Made by a program: the position numbers and the translations under genes
Shown: positions 9,867-18,199 of the stretch, one piece after another
How the letters are laid out: every line of letters starts with the position of its first letter
Numbering within the stretch: position 1 is the first letter of the stretch
Source of the DNA: G963668345 sp965226215
GTDB lineage: Bacteria; Acidobacteriota; Terriglobia; Bryobacterales; UBA6623
DNA length: 64,000 nt
Direction of reading: 5' to 3'
Assembly: GCA_965226215.1 (NCBI GenBank)
Contig: CBDDCH010000002.1
Span: 3,410,001 to 3,474,000, forward strand
The notes under the pieces: model-generated
What the model was told of the DNA's origin: nothing
Seen by the model: the letters and a program-made list of their open reading frames with translations, nothing else
Databases searched by the model: none

Positions 9867-9945
9867 AAACATCTGTAGGGGCACAGCATGCTGTGCCCGC
9901 CTGCGCCCACCCGAAACGTTAGTGTATTTATGAAAAGGAGTACTT
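9867..9945. repeat. Dispersed repeat unit, copy A (TGTAGGGG palindrome plus conserved tail)
   Basis: The unit has TGTAGGGG followed by a perfect palindrome at 9879-9898 (GGGCACAGCA and its complement), then a tail with CGTTAGTGTATTTATGAAAA near 9917-9937. A clearly related, more decayed copy is at about 55699-55775. In both places the unit lies directly upstream of a gene. It is probably a non-coding mobile or REP-like repeat; a regulatory role is only a possibility. Confidence 0.6.
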
Positions 9946-10002
9946 AGCCGGTTATGCGCGTCGGAACCAGAATTTTGTTCTCGTTTCAGGTGGCGGCGTC
10001 GA

Positions 10003-10098
10003 TGAAAAAACCCGGGGACAGTCCACCGCGCCTCCGTAAGTCTATTGATAAAACGCCACGCCCGTGCAGGGCGCTTGGGACAGTCCCCGGTTTTTTCA
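10003..10098. repeat. 96-bp MITE-like element with terminal inverted repeats
   Basis: The left end TGAAAAAACCCGGGGACAGT (from 10003) is matched by the inverted right end GGGACAGTCCCCGGTTTTTT (10077-10096), with a few mismatches. The inside holds a small GC-rich hairpin near 10053-10072 (CGCCACGCCCGTGCAGGGCG). Size and symmetry fit a non-autonomous transposable element. Its position inside an upstream frame extension of the next gene supports placing that gene's start further right, at 10215. Confidence 0.6.
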
Positions 10099-10214
10099 CA
10101 GACCGTCATCTCTGGACCGCTCGCTCACACTCGCGGCTCGGTGCTGGACGTTCTGGGTGTTTGACGCTCTGGGATATCAAGGACGCAGCCCTTGGTTGGT
10201 TGGAGGATCGGTTC

Positions 10215-13200
10215 ATGCCTAGGATTCGGTTTTATCGTCATGGCGGTATCACATGCTTCACCCTGGGACTGATGCTTGCCAACACCCAAGTCTCGGCGGG
10301 GGCAACTGAGGCCGTTGACTTCCAACGCCAGGTACGGCCGATTCTTTCCGACAATTGCTTCGCTTGCCACGGCCCGGACGCCAAGACCCGCATGGCCGAC
10401 TTGCGCCTCGACACGCGAGAGGGAGCTTTCGCTCAGCGTGAAAACGGAAGTCCCATCGTTCCGCGTGATTCGGACGCCAGCCTACTCTACCAGCGCATCA
10501 AGCATGAAAACGAAATACTGCGCATGCCGCCGGCCTATTCGAAGAAGAAGCTGAGCGAGGATCAGATCGACGTCCTCAAGCGCTGGATAGAGCAGGGCGC
10601 CTCATGGAATCGGCACTGGTCGTTCCAAACTCTGAAGCGACCCGAGCTGCCCACCGTCAAGCGAGAAGAGTGGTCACGCAACGGAATCGACCGCTTCATC
10701 TTGGCGCGGCTGGAGGCCAAAGGCCTCGCGCCGGCGCCCGAAGCCGACCGCCGGACGCTGGCGCGCCGCGTCGCACTTGACGTAACGGGCTTGCCCCCTG
10801 AGCCCGAGTTGGTCGAGGCCTTCGTAAACGATACCTCCCAGAACGCGTACGAAGCGCTAGTCAATCAGCTTCTCGAATCTCCGCACTGGGGAGAACACCG
10901 TGGCCGTTACTGGCTCGATGCCGCCCGCTACGGGGACACGCACGGCATCCACGTCGACAACTATCGCGAAATGTGGCCCTACCGAGATTGGGTCATTAAC
11001 GCCTTCAACCAAAACATGCCCTTTGACCAGTTCACGATCGAACAGATCGCGGGCGACCTGTTGCCCAACGCCACGCTCGAGCAGCGTGTCGCCACCGGCT
11101 TCCATCGCTGCAACGTCACGACGAATGAGGCCGGCCTCATCATCGACGAATACGCGGCCGTCTACGCCAAGGACCGTGCCGACACGACCGGTACCGTATG
11201 GCTCGGACTGACCGTGGGTTGCGCGACCTGCCACGATCACAAGTTCGATCCGATTTCGCAGAGGGACTTCTACGCCATGACGGCGTTCTTCCGTAACACC
11301 ACGCAGTACGTGATGGACGGGAACGTCGCGGACCCGCCTCCCATAGCCGTCGTGCCTCGCCAAGAGGACCGTACGCGCTGGGACGAGTTGAAGCACAAAG
11401 CGGCCGAAATCAACGCTCGTATGCGGAAGGTTTCCGCCTCGGCGGACGAAGATTTCGAGGCGTGGCTTGCCAGTGGGGAGTATCGTTCGCTCGAAGCGCC
11501 CCTCGGGACAGCTTCCGAGGTTTTTGCACTGTCGCTGGGCAAGGAGGCCCGGGCCACGCTGCACGGAGACGAATTTGCGGTTGATCTATCCCACGGCGTC
11601 ACTCTAGGAGCGGGACCCGAGGGTCGCGGAGCGCTGCGATTCGGCAGCGAGACCTGGGCCGAACTACCGAACGTCAAGCTCGACGCCGACAAGCCATTTT
11701 CGCTGGCAGTCTGGATCCATAACCCCGATGAACAGGGTAGGTTCATCGTGGCCAGCCAAACCGATCCAGAGGACAAAAACCGTGGTTGGGCCCTGACGAT
11801 TGGCGCCGAGGTTGCGCGCGTGCCGGGCCTACATCTGTTTGGAGACCAAGAAGAAAAACTGGGAGACGACGGGAAGCCAGTTGAAATCTTTACGGGCTGG
11901 ATGCAGCAGCTTGAGGTCGGCACTTGGAATCACGTGGCCGTAACATACGACGGCACCAGCGAACGCGCCGGGCTGAATATCTACGTGAATGGGGAAATCC
12001 TGCCGACAACGGGAAGCGAGTATTTCAAGAAGCTCCACGGCAACATTCGCACCGACCAACCTCTCCTGCTGGGAAAACTGCACCGCAAGCTGGAGAATGA
12101 AGAATTCGAGCGTTACTTTGCCGGTGGCGGAATCGCGGATTTCCGCATTTTCAACCGTGTCATCACAGTCGAGGAAGTCCGAATCGTCTCTCGCTGGCCT
12201 TCTCTAGAGCGAGCGCGGGAGAAGGACCCTGGCCAGCTTACCCGAGAACAGCGGGAGACCTTACGGCTCTACTATCTAAGCCTCAAAAACGACGACTACC
12301 GAGGTCTCGTCGAGGAGAAGCGGCAGGTTGCCCGCAAGCAACGAGAGATTCGCCGCCGGGGCGGCATCACGCACGTGATGCAAGAAATTACGGATCGCGA
12401 GCCCGAGGCCCACATTCTCTATCGCGGCATGTACGATCAGCCTCAGGACCTGGTAAAAGCCAACACTCCCGCCGCTCTGGCGCCGATGCCGGCTTCGTTT
12501 CCACGCAATCGGCTGGGCTTGGCCAAGTGGTTGGTGGACGACTCGAACCCGCTGAGCGCGCGGGTCGTCGTGAACCGCTTCTGGCAGGAAGTCTTCGGGA
12601 CCGGCATCGTCAAAAGCAGCGACGACTTCGGATCGCAAGGGGAGCCGCCCTCCCATCCCGAATTGCTGGACTGGCTGGCGGTCGAGTTCCGCGCATCAGG
12701 CTGGGACGTAAAGGACTTCTTCCGCTTGCTCGTCACCTCCTCAACCTACCGCCAGTCGGCGGCAATCACAAAGGAAAAGCTCGAACAAAATCCCGAAAAC
12801 CGGCTTCTCTCTCGCGGCCCGCGGTTCCGCTTGGACGGTGAGTTGTTGCGCGACTATGCGCTGGCAGCGAGCGGCCTTCTGGTTCCGACCATCGGGGGCC
12901 CTAGCGTGAAACCCTACCAGCCTCCGGGTGTCTGGGAAAGTGTGGCGATGGAGGACAGCAACACTCACTCCTATCAACAAGACCACGGCGACAAGCTTTA
13001 TCGCCGTAGCCTCTATACCTTCTGGAAACGCTCGGCGCCACCGGCGTCGATGGACGTCTTTAACGCGCCGACCCGGGAGACCTGTACGGTGAGACGGGAG
13101 CGAACGAACACTCCGTTGCAGGCGTTGGTCACGATGAACGATCCACAGTTTGTGGAAGCCTCCCGGTATCTAGCTCAGAGGGCAATGCGTGAGACCGGAG

Positions 13201-13454
13201 GCAACTTCGATCGTCAGCTCAACTACATAACGCTGCGGGTGCTGGCGCGCGAGTTGGAAGGAAACGAGCGAGAAGTGGCGAAACGGGCCTACGACGATTT
13301 TGCGAGCCACTACGCGTCGCACATCGACGACGCTGACCATCTGTTAGCCACCGGCGAGTCTAAGCCGGAAGAAACGTTGCCCGTAGTGCAGTCCGCGGCT
13401 CTCACCATGCTGGCGAACCAGCTGATGAACCTGGACGAGGTATTGAACAAGTAG
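10215..13454 (+). CDS. PSCyt1-DUF1549-LamG-DUF1553 cytochrome-like protein (locus 2)
   Basis: I choose ATG 10215 (1079 residues) because GGAGG precedes it and a signal peptide follows (MPRIRFYRHGGITCFTLGLM); the upstream extension contains a repeat element. A cytochrome-c-type CFACH motif is near residue 47, followed by the typical GPDAKTRMADLRLD. DUF1549 spans about 150-360 and includes VGCATCHDHKFDP near residue 336. A concanavalin-like LamG domain inserted between the two DUFs covers about 470-660 (KPFSLAVWIHNP). DUF1553 covers about 730-1000 (RVVVNRFWQEVFG, TNTPLQALVTMNDPQFVEAS). LamG suggests carbohydrate binding. The DUF1501 gene follows 94 bases later on the same strand. Probably periplasmic; the reaction is unknown. 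Confidence 0.9.
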   Translation: MPRIRFYRHGGITCFTLGLMLANTQVSAGATEAVDFQRQVRPILSDNCFACHGPDAKTRMADLRLDTREGAFAQRENGSPIVPRDSDASLLYQRIKHENEILRMPPAYSKKKLSEDQIDVLKRWIEQGASWNRHWSFQTLKRPELPTVKREEWSRNGIDRFILARLEAKGLAPAPEADRRTLARRVALDVTGLPPEPELVEAFVNDTSQNAYEALVNQLLESPHWGEHRGRYWLDAARYGDTHGIHVDNYREMWPYRDWVINAFNQNMPFDQFTIEQIAGDLLPNATLEQRVATGFHRCNVTTNEAGLIIDEYAAVYAKDRADTTGTVWLGLTVGCATCHDHKFDPISQRDFYAMTAFFRNTTQYVMDGNVADPPPIAVVPRQEDRTRWDELKHKAAEINARMRKVSASADEDFEAWLASGEYRSLEAPLGTASEVFALSLGKEARATLHGDEFAVDLSHGVTLGAGPEGRGALRFGSETWAELPNVKLDADKPFSLAVWIHNPDEQGRFIVASQTDPEDKNRGWALTIGAEVARVPGLHLFGDQEEKLGDDGKPVEIFTGWMQQLEVGTWNHVAVTYDGTSERAGLNIYVNGEILPTTGSEYFKKLHGNIRTDQPLLLGKLHRKLENEEFERYFAGGGIADFRIFNRVITVEEVRIVSRWPSLERAREKDPGQLTREQRETLRLYYLSLKNDDYRGLVEEKRQVARKQREIRRRGGITHVMQEITDREPEAHILYRGMYDQPQDLVKANTPAALAPMPASFPRNRLGLAKWLVDDSNPLSARVVVNRFWQEVFGTGIVKSSDDFGSQGEPPSHPELLDWLAVEFRASGWDVKDFFRLLVTSSTYRQSAAITKEKLEQNPENRLLSRGPRFRLDGELLRDYALAASGLLVPTIGGPSVKPYQPPGVWESVAMEDSNTHSYQQDHGDKLYRRSLYTFWKRSAPPASMDVFNAPTRETCTVRRERTNTPLQALVTMNDPQFVEASRYLAQRAMRETGGNFDRQLNYITLRVLARELEGNEREVAKRAYDDFASHYASHIDDADHLLATGESKPEETLPVVQSAALTMLANQLMNLDEVLNK

Positions 13455-13469
13455 CACCAGAGCAAGTTG

Positions 13470-13494
13470 ACGCGGCGTACGCCTGTGGCGTGCC
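13470..13494. repeat. Short hairpin between locus-2 genes
   Basis: GCGGCGTACGCC and GGCGTGCCGC form a near-perfect hairpin with a TGT loop in the 94-base spacer. There is no T-run after it, so it is more likely one of the dispersed hairpins than an intrinsic terminator. Confidence 0.45.
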
Positions 13495-13548
13495 GCGTCG
13501 GGCGTTCAAGCCGGACGTTCGATCTTGCCCTGGGGGGAGAATTTGAAA

Positions 13549-15015
13549 ATGCATCCATCCGAAGAAGCCGTACTGGCTGAAACTCGGCGGCAGTTCTTTG
13601 CTCGCGGAGCCCGCGGGATCGGCGGCATCGCGCTGGCCGGCCTGCTTGCCGAGAGCGCTCAGGCGAATCCCAAAGGCGGAGAGTCCTACGGAGGTTTGCC
13701 GAATTTACCTCATTTCGCCCCCAAGGCGAAGCGGGCGATCTACCTGCATGCGATGGGCGCTCCCCCGCAGATGGACTTGTACGACTACAAGCCGAAGATG
13801 AAGGACTGGTACGACAAAGATCTGCCGGACTCGATCCGGCAGGGCCAACGCCTGACGACCATGACTTCGGGACAATCGCGCTTCCCGATCGCTCCGTCGT
13901 ACTGGGATTTTCATCAGCACGGCGAAAGCGGAGCGTGGATCACGGACCTTCTGCCTCACACCGCGAAGATGGCGGATGACATGGCCATCATCCGCTCGAT
14001 GCACACCGAGGCAATCAACCACGAACCCGCCATTACCTTTGTTCAAACGGGTCGCCAGGTCGCCGGCCGGCCATGCATTGGCTCCTGGCTCGCCTACGGG
14101 CTGGGGAGCATGAATCGCGACTTACCCACGTTCGTTGTCATGAACGCTGAGAAAAGCCACCCCAAGGCAGGCGTGCAAGCAATCTCAGCGCGTCTGTGGA
14201 GCGCCGGGTTCCTCTCGGCAAAGTACGCCGGTGTCGGTTTGCGAAGCGGCGCTGACCCCGTGCTCTACGTCAGGAACCCCGAGGGTGTCCCGCAGCACGT
14301 CCGGCGGAGGATGTTGGACGGCTTGAAAGAGCTGAACCAGATCCAGCACCAGAAGATGGGCGACCCCGAGACCCTCGCTAGAATCGAGCAGTTTGAGATG
14401 GCCTTCCGGATGCAATCGTCCGTGCCCGAAATGAGTGACCTCTCGAGCGAACCGGAGAGCACCTTCAAGCGCTGGGGCGAAGACGCGCGCGAGCCCGGCA
14501 AGTTCGCCAACGCAGCGCTCATGGCAAGGCGGCTCATCGAGCGTGGCGTGCGTTTTGTGCAGATCTACCACCGCGGTTGGGACGTTCACAACCGCTGCCC
14601 CTTGGTCCTGCCCTTCCAGTGCAAGGACATCGATCGGGCCGCCTGGGCGTTAGTCCAAGATTTGAAGGAGCGCGGTCTGTTTGACGAGACCCTTGTGATC
14701 TGGGGCGGCGAGTTCGGGCGCACCATCTACTCGCAAGGCAAGCTGACGGCGACTGACTTTGGCCGCGATCACCATCCCCGCTGCTTCAGCCTGTGGATGG
14801 CGGGCGGTGGAGTCAAGGGCGGGGTCGTCTACGGCGAAACCGACGACTTTTCCTACAACATCGTCAAGGACCCGGTGCATATCCGCGACTTTCAGGCGAC
14901 GATCATGCATCTATTCGGCATCGACCACGAACGTTTCACCTACAGACACCAGGGCCTCGACGCGAAGCTCACCGGTGTCGAGCCGGCCCGCGTGGTGAAA
15001 GCGATTCTGGCGTAG
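13549..15015 (+). CDS. DUF1501 family secreted protein (locus 2)
   Basis: ATG 13549 is preceded by GGGGGGAG at good spacing; a TTG eight codons upstream is a weaker choice. The 488-residue product has a twin-arginine signal (ETRRQFFARG, residues 11-20). DUF1501 signatures are HAMGAPPQMDLYDYKP near residue 75, IIRSMHTEAINHEPA near 150, and WGGEFGRTIYSQ followed by FGRDHHPRCFSLWMAGGG near 390-430. It pairs with the PSCyt1 protein upstream, the usual two-gene arrangement. Exported by Tat; the activity is not established for this family. Confidence 0.9.
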   Translation: MHPSEEAVLAETRRQFFARGARGIGGIALAGLLAESAQANPKGGESYGGLPNLPHFAPKAKRAIYLHAMGAPPQMDLYDYKPKMKDWYDKDLPDSIRQGQRLTTMTSGQSRFPIAPSYWDFHQHGESGAWITDLLPHTAKMADDMAIIRSMHTEAINHEPAITFVQTGRQVAGRPCIGSWLAYGLGSMNRDLPTFVVMNAEKSHPKAGVQAISARLWSAGFLSAKYAGVGLRSGADPVLYVRNPEGVPQHVRRRMLDGLKELNQIQHQKMGDPETLARIEQFEMAFRMQSSVPEMSDLSSEPESTFKRWGEDAREPGKFANAALMARRLIERGVRFVQIYHRGWDVHNRCPLVLPFQCKDIDRAAWALVQDLKERGLFDETLVIWGGEFGRTIYSQGKLTATDFGRDHHPRCFSLWMAGGGVKGGVVYGETDDFSYNIVKDPVHIRDFQATIMHLFGIDHERFTYRHQGLDAKLTGVEPARVVKAILA

Positions 15016-16129
15016 CTTGCTTTTCTCACCAGCGGCCGCCAGGAAATGGAAGCGAATGCCCGTCGTCAGGGATGTAGGGGCGCGATTCATCGCGCCCGCT
15101 TGCCTTACAAGCTGTAAGCCGACCGGTATATACAAACTGTTGCCGCGAGCCACGGCCACCGGGCCTTTCGCCCCAATCGCTGTGACCCTCGTGAGAAAGG
15201 CGGGCTAGCCCGCCTTTCTCACGAGGGTTCTGGTGGCCGGCGTTGAACGAACGTTACCTGTAGGGGCCGACCACCGTGTCGGCCCACTACCGAGCAGTAC
15301 ATATTGTCCAGTGCGAATTTGTGGAAAAGATCGTACATCGACACTACTGGGCGGGCACAGTGGCCCGCCCCTACGCACTCCTCGTGAGAAATGCGGGCTA
15401 GCGTCACGAACCGAACAAGTCCTTGTTTTCAATGACTTGTGGCCGATGGCAAAGAGTAGTTTGAGAGCCGAATGGTAAAATGACACCAGAACGGCTATCC
15501 TTCTTGGGGCTGGCCACGAAAAGAAAAAACCAAACAAACCCAATTTCGGCAACCCGTTTTAGATCAATGGGTTACGACTGGTTTCGAGTACGACTGGGTG
15601 GCCGGCTCAGCGACGTCTCCCCGATCGCCTCAGCGGGAGATGAGGGGACCCCGACCTAAGAGCAAGCCGGGCCTCGAGGAAGAGCAACCGGGCAACAACG
15701 AACTGTCCCGGCAGCGACGAACCGAGCAGCGAACAATGGGAGGAAGGAAAACGACCAAACAAAGCCAATTTACCATAACCACCATTAAATACAGTGACTT
15801 GCAATGCTGTGGCGAGGCGCCCAAGGGGCTGGCCGCTTCTCTCGCCACGTGGCCCGGCAGCTTGTGGCGCGGATCGGGGCGGGCGATGGTCACACTTCCC
15901 CTTCGCTCTATCGTGTCGTCGCACGCCAGATCCGCGGCCGTTTGGATCAAATCCGCGGCTTGGCATTGAACGGCGATCGCACAGGGTCCACCGTGATCGG
16001 TCCGGCCGTCTCGGCCAACCTTCGAGTGCTCGACCGTTTCCGCGCGAAGGGGGCGCCAAGGCCGCAAATGGCGGCAGCTGGGAACGTGCTACTCTGGTCC
16101 GGACAGAACTTCACTACAACCGACGAGCC
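15016..16129. other. 1.1-kb intergenic region rich in short palindromic repeats, no convincing gene
   Basis: Several overlapping open frames exist on both strands, but none has family features or a good ribosome site. The first 400 bases carry palindromes at 15078-15097, 15185-15228, 15264-15285 and 15349-15370. Two copies of ACCAAACAAAnCCAATTT (near 15529 and 15754) resemble the 3' coding part of the STGPRT-family gene at 46350-47192, so decayed pieces of such genes may be present. The SDR gene starts at the right end. Confidence 0.6.
15185..15228. repeat. Perfect 44-bp palindrome
   Basis: Twenty-two bases (ACCCTCGTGAGAAAGGCGGG then CT) are followed directly by their exact reverse complement, centred on GCTAGC at 15204-15209. 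A half copy with one change (CTCGTGAGAAATGCGGGCTA) begins at 15380. It lacks a T-run, so it is not a standard terminator. Confidence 0.9.
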
Positions 16130-16912
16130 GTGGAATTCGAAAACAAAGTCGTCATTGTTACCGGAGGCAGCCAGGGAATCGGGGAGGCAACCTGCCATAG
16201 CTTTGCTCGCCAAGGAGCGGCCGTTGTCGTTGCCGATATGGAAGACGCCGGCGGTCCTAGGACCGCTCAGGCGCTCGAGAGCAAGGGAGGCCGCGCTCTC
16301 TTTGTGAAGACCGACGTCAGGCTCTCGACGGACGTCGATCGAATGACGCAACAGGCACTCGCGCAGTTTGGGCGGATCGATGTACTGGCCAACGTAGCCG
16401 GCGTTCAGGGCATGGTCGCGACCGTGGTTGATCTGCCGGAGGAAGAGTGGAACCGCGTCGTCGCCACGAATCTGACGGGAACCTACCTTTGCTCGAAGTA
16501 CTGTATTCGAGCGATGTTGCAAACAGGTGGAGGATCGATCGTCAACGTGGCGTCGATGCAAAGCTACTTCAACGTTCCCGGATCCTCGGCCTACGCAGCC
16601 AGCAAGGGAGGGATCGTTTCTTTGACTAGGGCGATGGCGCTGGATTTCGCCGGGCAAGGGATCCGAGTCAACGCGGTCGCTCCCGGGTATATCGATACTC
16701 CCCTACTCCGGGGCTTTGCGGAGGCGACCGGCGATGCGGAGGGAACGATCAAGAAATGGAGCAGCCGCATTCCCATGCAGCGGCTGACAAAGCCGGAAGA
16801 GGTGGCCGAGGTTATTCTGTTCCTGGCCGGTTCCAAAGCTTCCGCCGTAACAGGCGTAACCTACGCCGTCGACGGCGGTATTTTGACGGCCCAGCCCACC
16901 TGGACGGACTGA
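16130..16912 (+). CDS. SDR-family NAD(P)-dependent oxidoreductase
   Basis: The start is taken as GTG 16130, where the standard SDR N-terminus begins (VEFENKVVIVTGGSQGIG); the ribosome site is weak. The 260-residue length is typical. The Rossmann motif TGGSQGIG is at residues 11-18, NVAG near 86, and the catalytic YAASK near residue 155 with an upstream conserved serine (NVASMQS). The cofactor-discriminating acidic residue in VVVADMED suggests NAD rather than NADP. It is followed 87 bases later by a hydroxypyruvate-isomerase-like gene on the same strand, so both may act in one sugar or hydroxy-acid pathway. The substrate is unknown. Confidence 0.88.
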   Translation: MEFENKVVIVTGGSQGIGEATCHSFARQGAAVVVADMEDAGGPRTAQALESKGGRALFVKTDVRLSTDVDRMTQQALAQFGRIDVLANVAGVQGMVATVVDLPEEEWNRVVATNLTGTYLCSKYCIRAMLQTGGGSIVNVASMQSYFNVPGSSAYAASKGGIVSLTRAMALDFAGQGIRVNAVAPGYIDTPLLRGFAEATGDAEGTIKKWSSRIPMQRLTKPEEVAEVILFLAGSKASAVTGVTYAVDGGILTAQPTWTD

Positions 16913-16999
16913 CGCCGGCGAAACACGCTGGAAGGGACCATCGCCCGACAAGGTCGTTTGGAAACTTTCAGCAACCCCACAGGAGGCTACGGATTAACA

Positions 17000-17782
17000 A
17001 TGTTCGATCTTTCCATTTGTGTAGAACCGATATTCGAGAACCTGCCTTTAGATCAGCGGGTGAAAGAGGTCAACCAACGGGGCTTTCTGGCGGAGTTTTG
17101 GCAGTGGAGGAATTACCCCGCCGAGGCGATCGACGCGATCGCTGCCGATCCTGATTCCCGGATCAGCATCTTTGGCGGTTCTACCGACGGCAGCATGGTG
17201 CACCCGGACCACGCCGAAGCGTTCGTCGACGGCCTGGAGAAGAGCGCCGCGGTCGCCAAGAAATTGCGCTGCGAGAAATTGAGCATCACCACCGGCTACC
17301 ACGGCCCGAAAGGAGAGGTCATCCACCCGATCGCCGAGCACCCGGCCACCCTTTGGATCACCGCCTACAAGACTCTTTGCAAGGCCGCCGAGATTGCTGA
17401 AAAATTCGATCTGACCATTTGCTTAGAAAGCCTGAACACGAAGGTCGATCACGCCGGATACCCTATTCCGCGAGTGGAGGATGCCGCTCGATTGGTGGAG
17501 GCGGTGGGTAGTCCGCGGGTTAAGATGCTGTGCGACATCTATCATGTACAGGTGGAAGAAGGTAATGTAATCCAGAACCTCCGTGATTACGGCGATTTCA
17601 TTGCCCACGTCCACGTGGCCGATGTCCCCGGCCGCCATGAGCCCGGCACGGGGGAGATCAACTATCCACGGGTAATCCAAGCGCTTCACGACATCAATTA
17701 CGAGGGCACGGTTGGCTTGGAGGCCTGGCCTGAAGGCGACGACCTGCAAGCTTTAGACCGCTTTCGGGAACTTTTCGGATGA
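17000..17782 (+). CDS. Hydroxypyruvate isomerase-like TIM-barrel protein
   Basis: ATG 17000 is preceded by AGGAGG at 16981-16986 (slightly long spacing), which I prefer over an upstream TTG. The 260-residue length matches hydroxypyruvate isomerase. Family features are ICLESLNTKVDHAGYP near residue 145, KMLCDIYHVQVEEGN near 178, AHVHVADVPGRHEPGTGEIN near 205, and VGLEAWPEGD close to the end. The Glu, Asp, His and Glu residues in these motifs are the expected metal and catalytic ligands. It probably forms an operon with the SDR gene. It could instead be an epimerase or isomerase of another sugar acid. Confidence 0.83.
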   Translation: MFDLSICVEPIFENLPLDQRVKEVNQRGFLAEFWQWRNYPAEAIDAIAADPDSRISIFGGSTDGSMVHPDHAEAFVDGLEKSAAVAKKLRCEKLSITTGYHGPKGEVIHPIAEHPATLWITAYKTLCKAAEIAEKFDLTICLESLNTKVDHAGYPIPRVEDAARLVEAVGSPRVKMLCDIYHVQVEEGNVIQNLRDYGDFIAHVHVADVPGRHEPGTGEINYPRVIQALHDINYEGTVGLEAWPEGDDLQALDRFRELFG

Positions 17783-17823
17783 GTTGACTTCCGCGCGGCG
17801 GCTAGTCCACAGGCTCGGAACGT

Positions 17824-18072
17824 TTAGAATTCACCCGGCTCGATCACTTCAAACTCTTGGTCGATCAGGGCATTGATACGGGCAGTTTCTCTCCGCAAAT
17901 GCCGCAGCTTGCCGGCCATCTTAAGCCAAGGACGAGATCCATCGCCCGGCTTCGCCCGCAGCTTGTCTTCTACGGCGTCGGTGACGAATTGCCGAAACGG
18001 GATTCCCTTCTTCGCCGCCTTTGCCTTGGCGCGCCAAAAGATGATATCAGGGATTTCCAGAGTTGTCTTCAC
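17824..18072 (-). CDS. Orphan ribbon-helix-helix (CopG/VapB-like) antitoxin
   Basis: The conserved part begins at GTG 18072 (VKTTLEIPDIIFWRAKAKAA), giving 82 residues; a TTG 12 codons upstream is possible. The N-terminal strand followed by two helices (GIPFRQFVTDAVEDKL) is the ribbon-helix-helix DNA-binding fold of type II antitoxins that usually pair with PIN-domain toxins. No PIN gene follows: the next gene downstream is the convergent isomerase 41 bases away. It is therefore either a solitary antitoxin or a leftover of a lost pair. Confidence 0.7.
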   Translation of the reverse strand: MKTTLEIPDIIFWRAKAKAAKKGIPFRQFVTDAVEDKLRAKPGDGSRPWLKMAGKLRHLRRETARINALIDQEFEVIEPGEF

Positions 18073-18199
18073 GTTACTCGTTGTCCCATATTTATGGCAT
18101 CTCTTCAATTAGCTCACAACTAACCACTATGAGAGCAGGCTGCGGCGGTTCGACCAGGCCTTCTTTCCAGGGGGAGGGCGAAATAACTCACCTTTTCGT

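Noticed and set aside
9954..10214. N-terminal extension of the locus-2 cytochrome-like protein
   Set aside because: The extension contains a MITE-like repeat, while ATG 10215 has GGAGG and a signal peptide.
13470..13494. Intrinsic terminator between the locus-2 genes
   Set aside because: The hairpin has no following T-run and resembles the dispersed repeats.
15598..16067. Overlapping frames of 120-150 codons upstream of the SDR gene
   Set aside because: Frames on both strands overlap one another, lack ribosome sites and family motifs, and sit in repeat-rich DNA.
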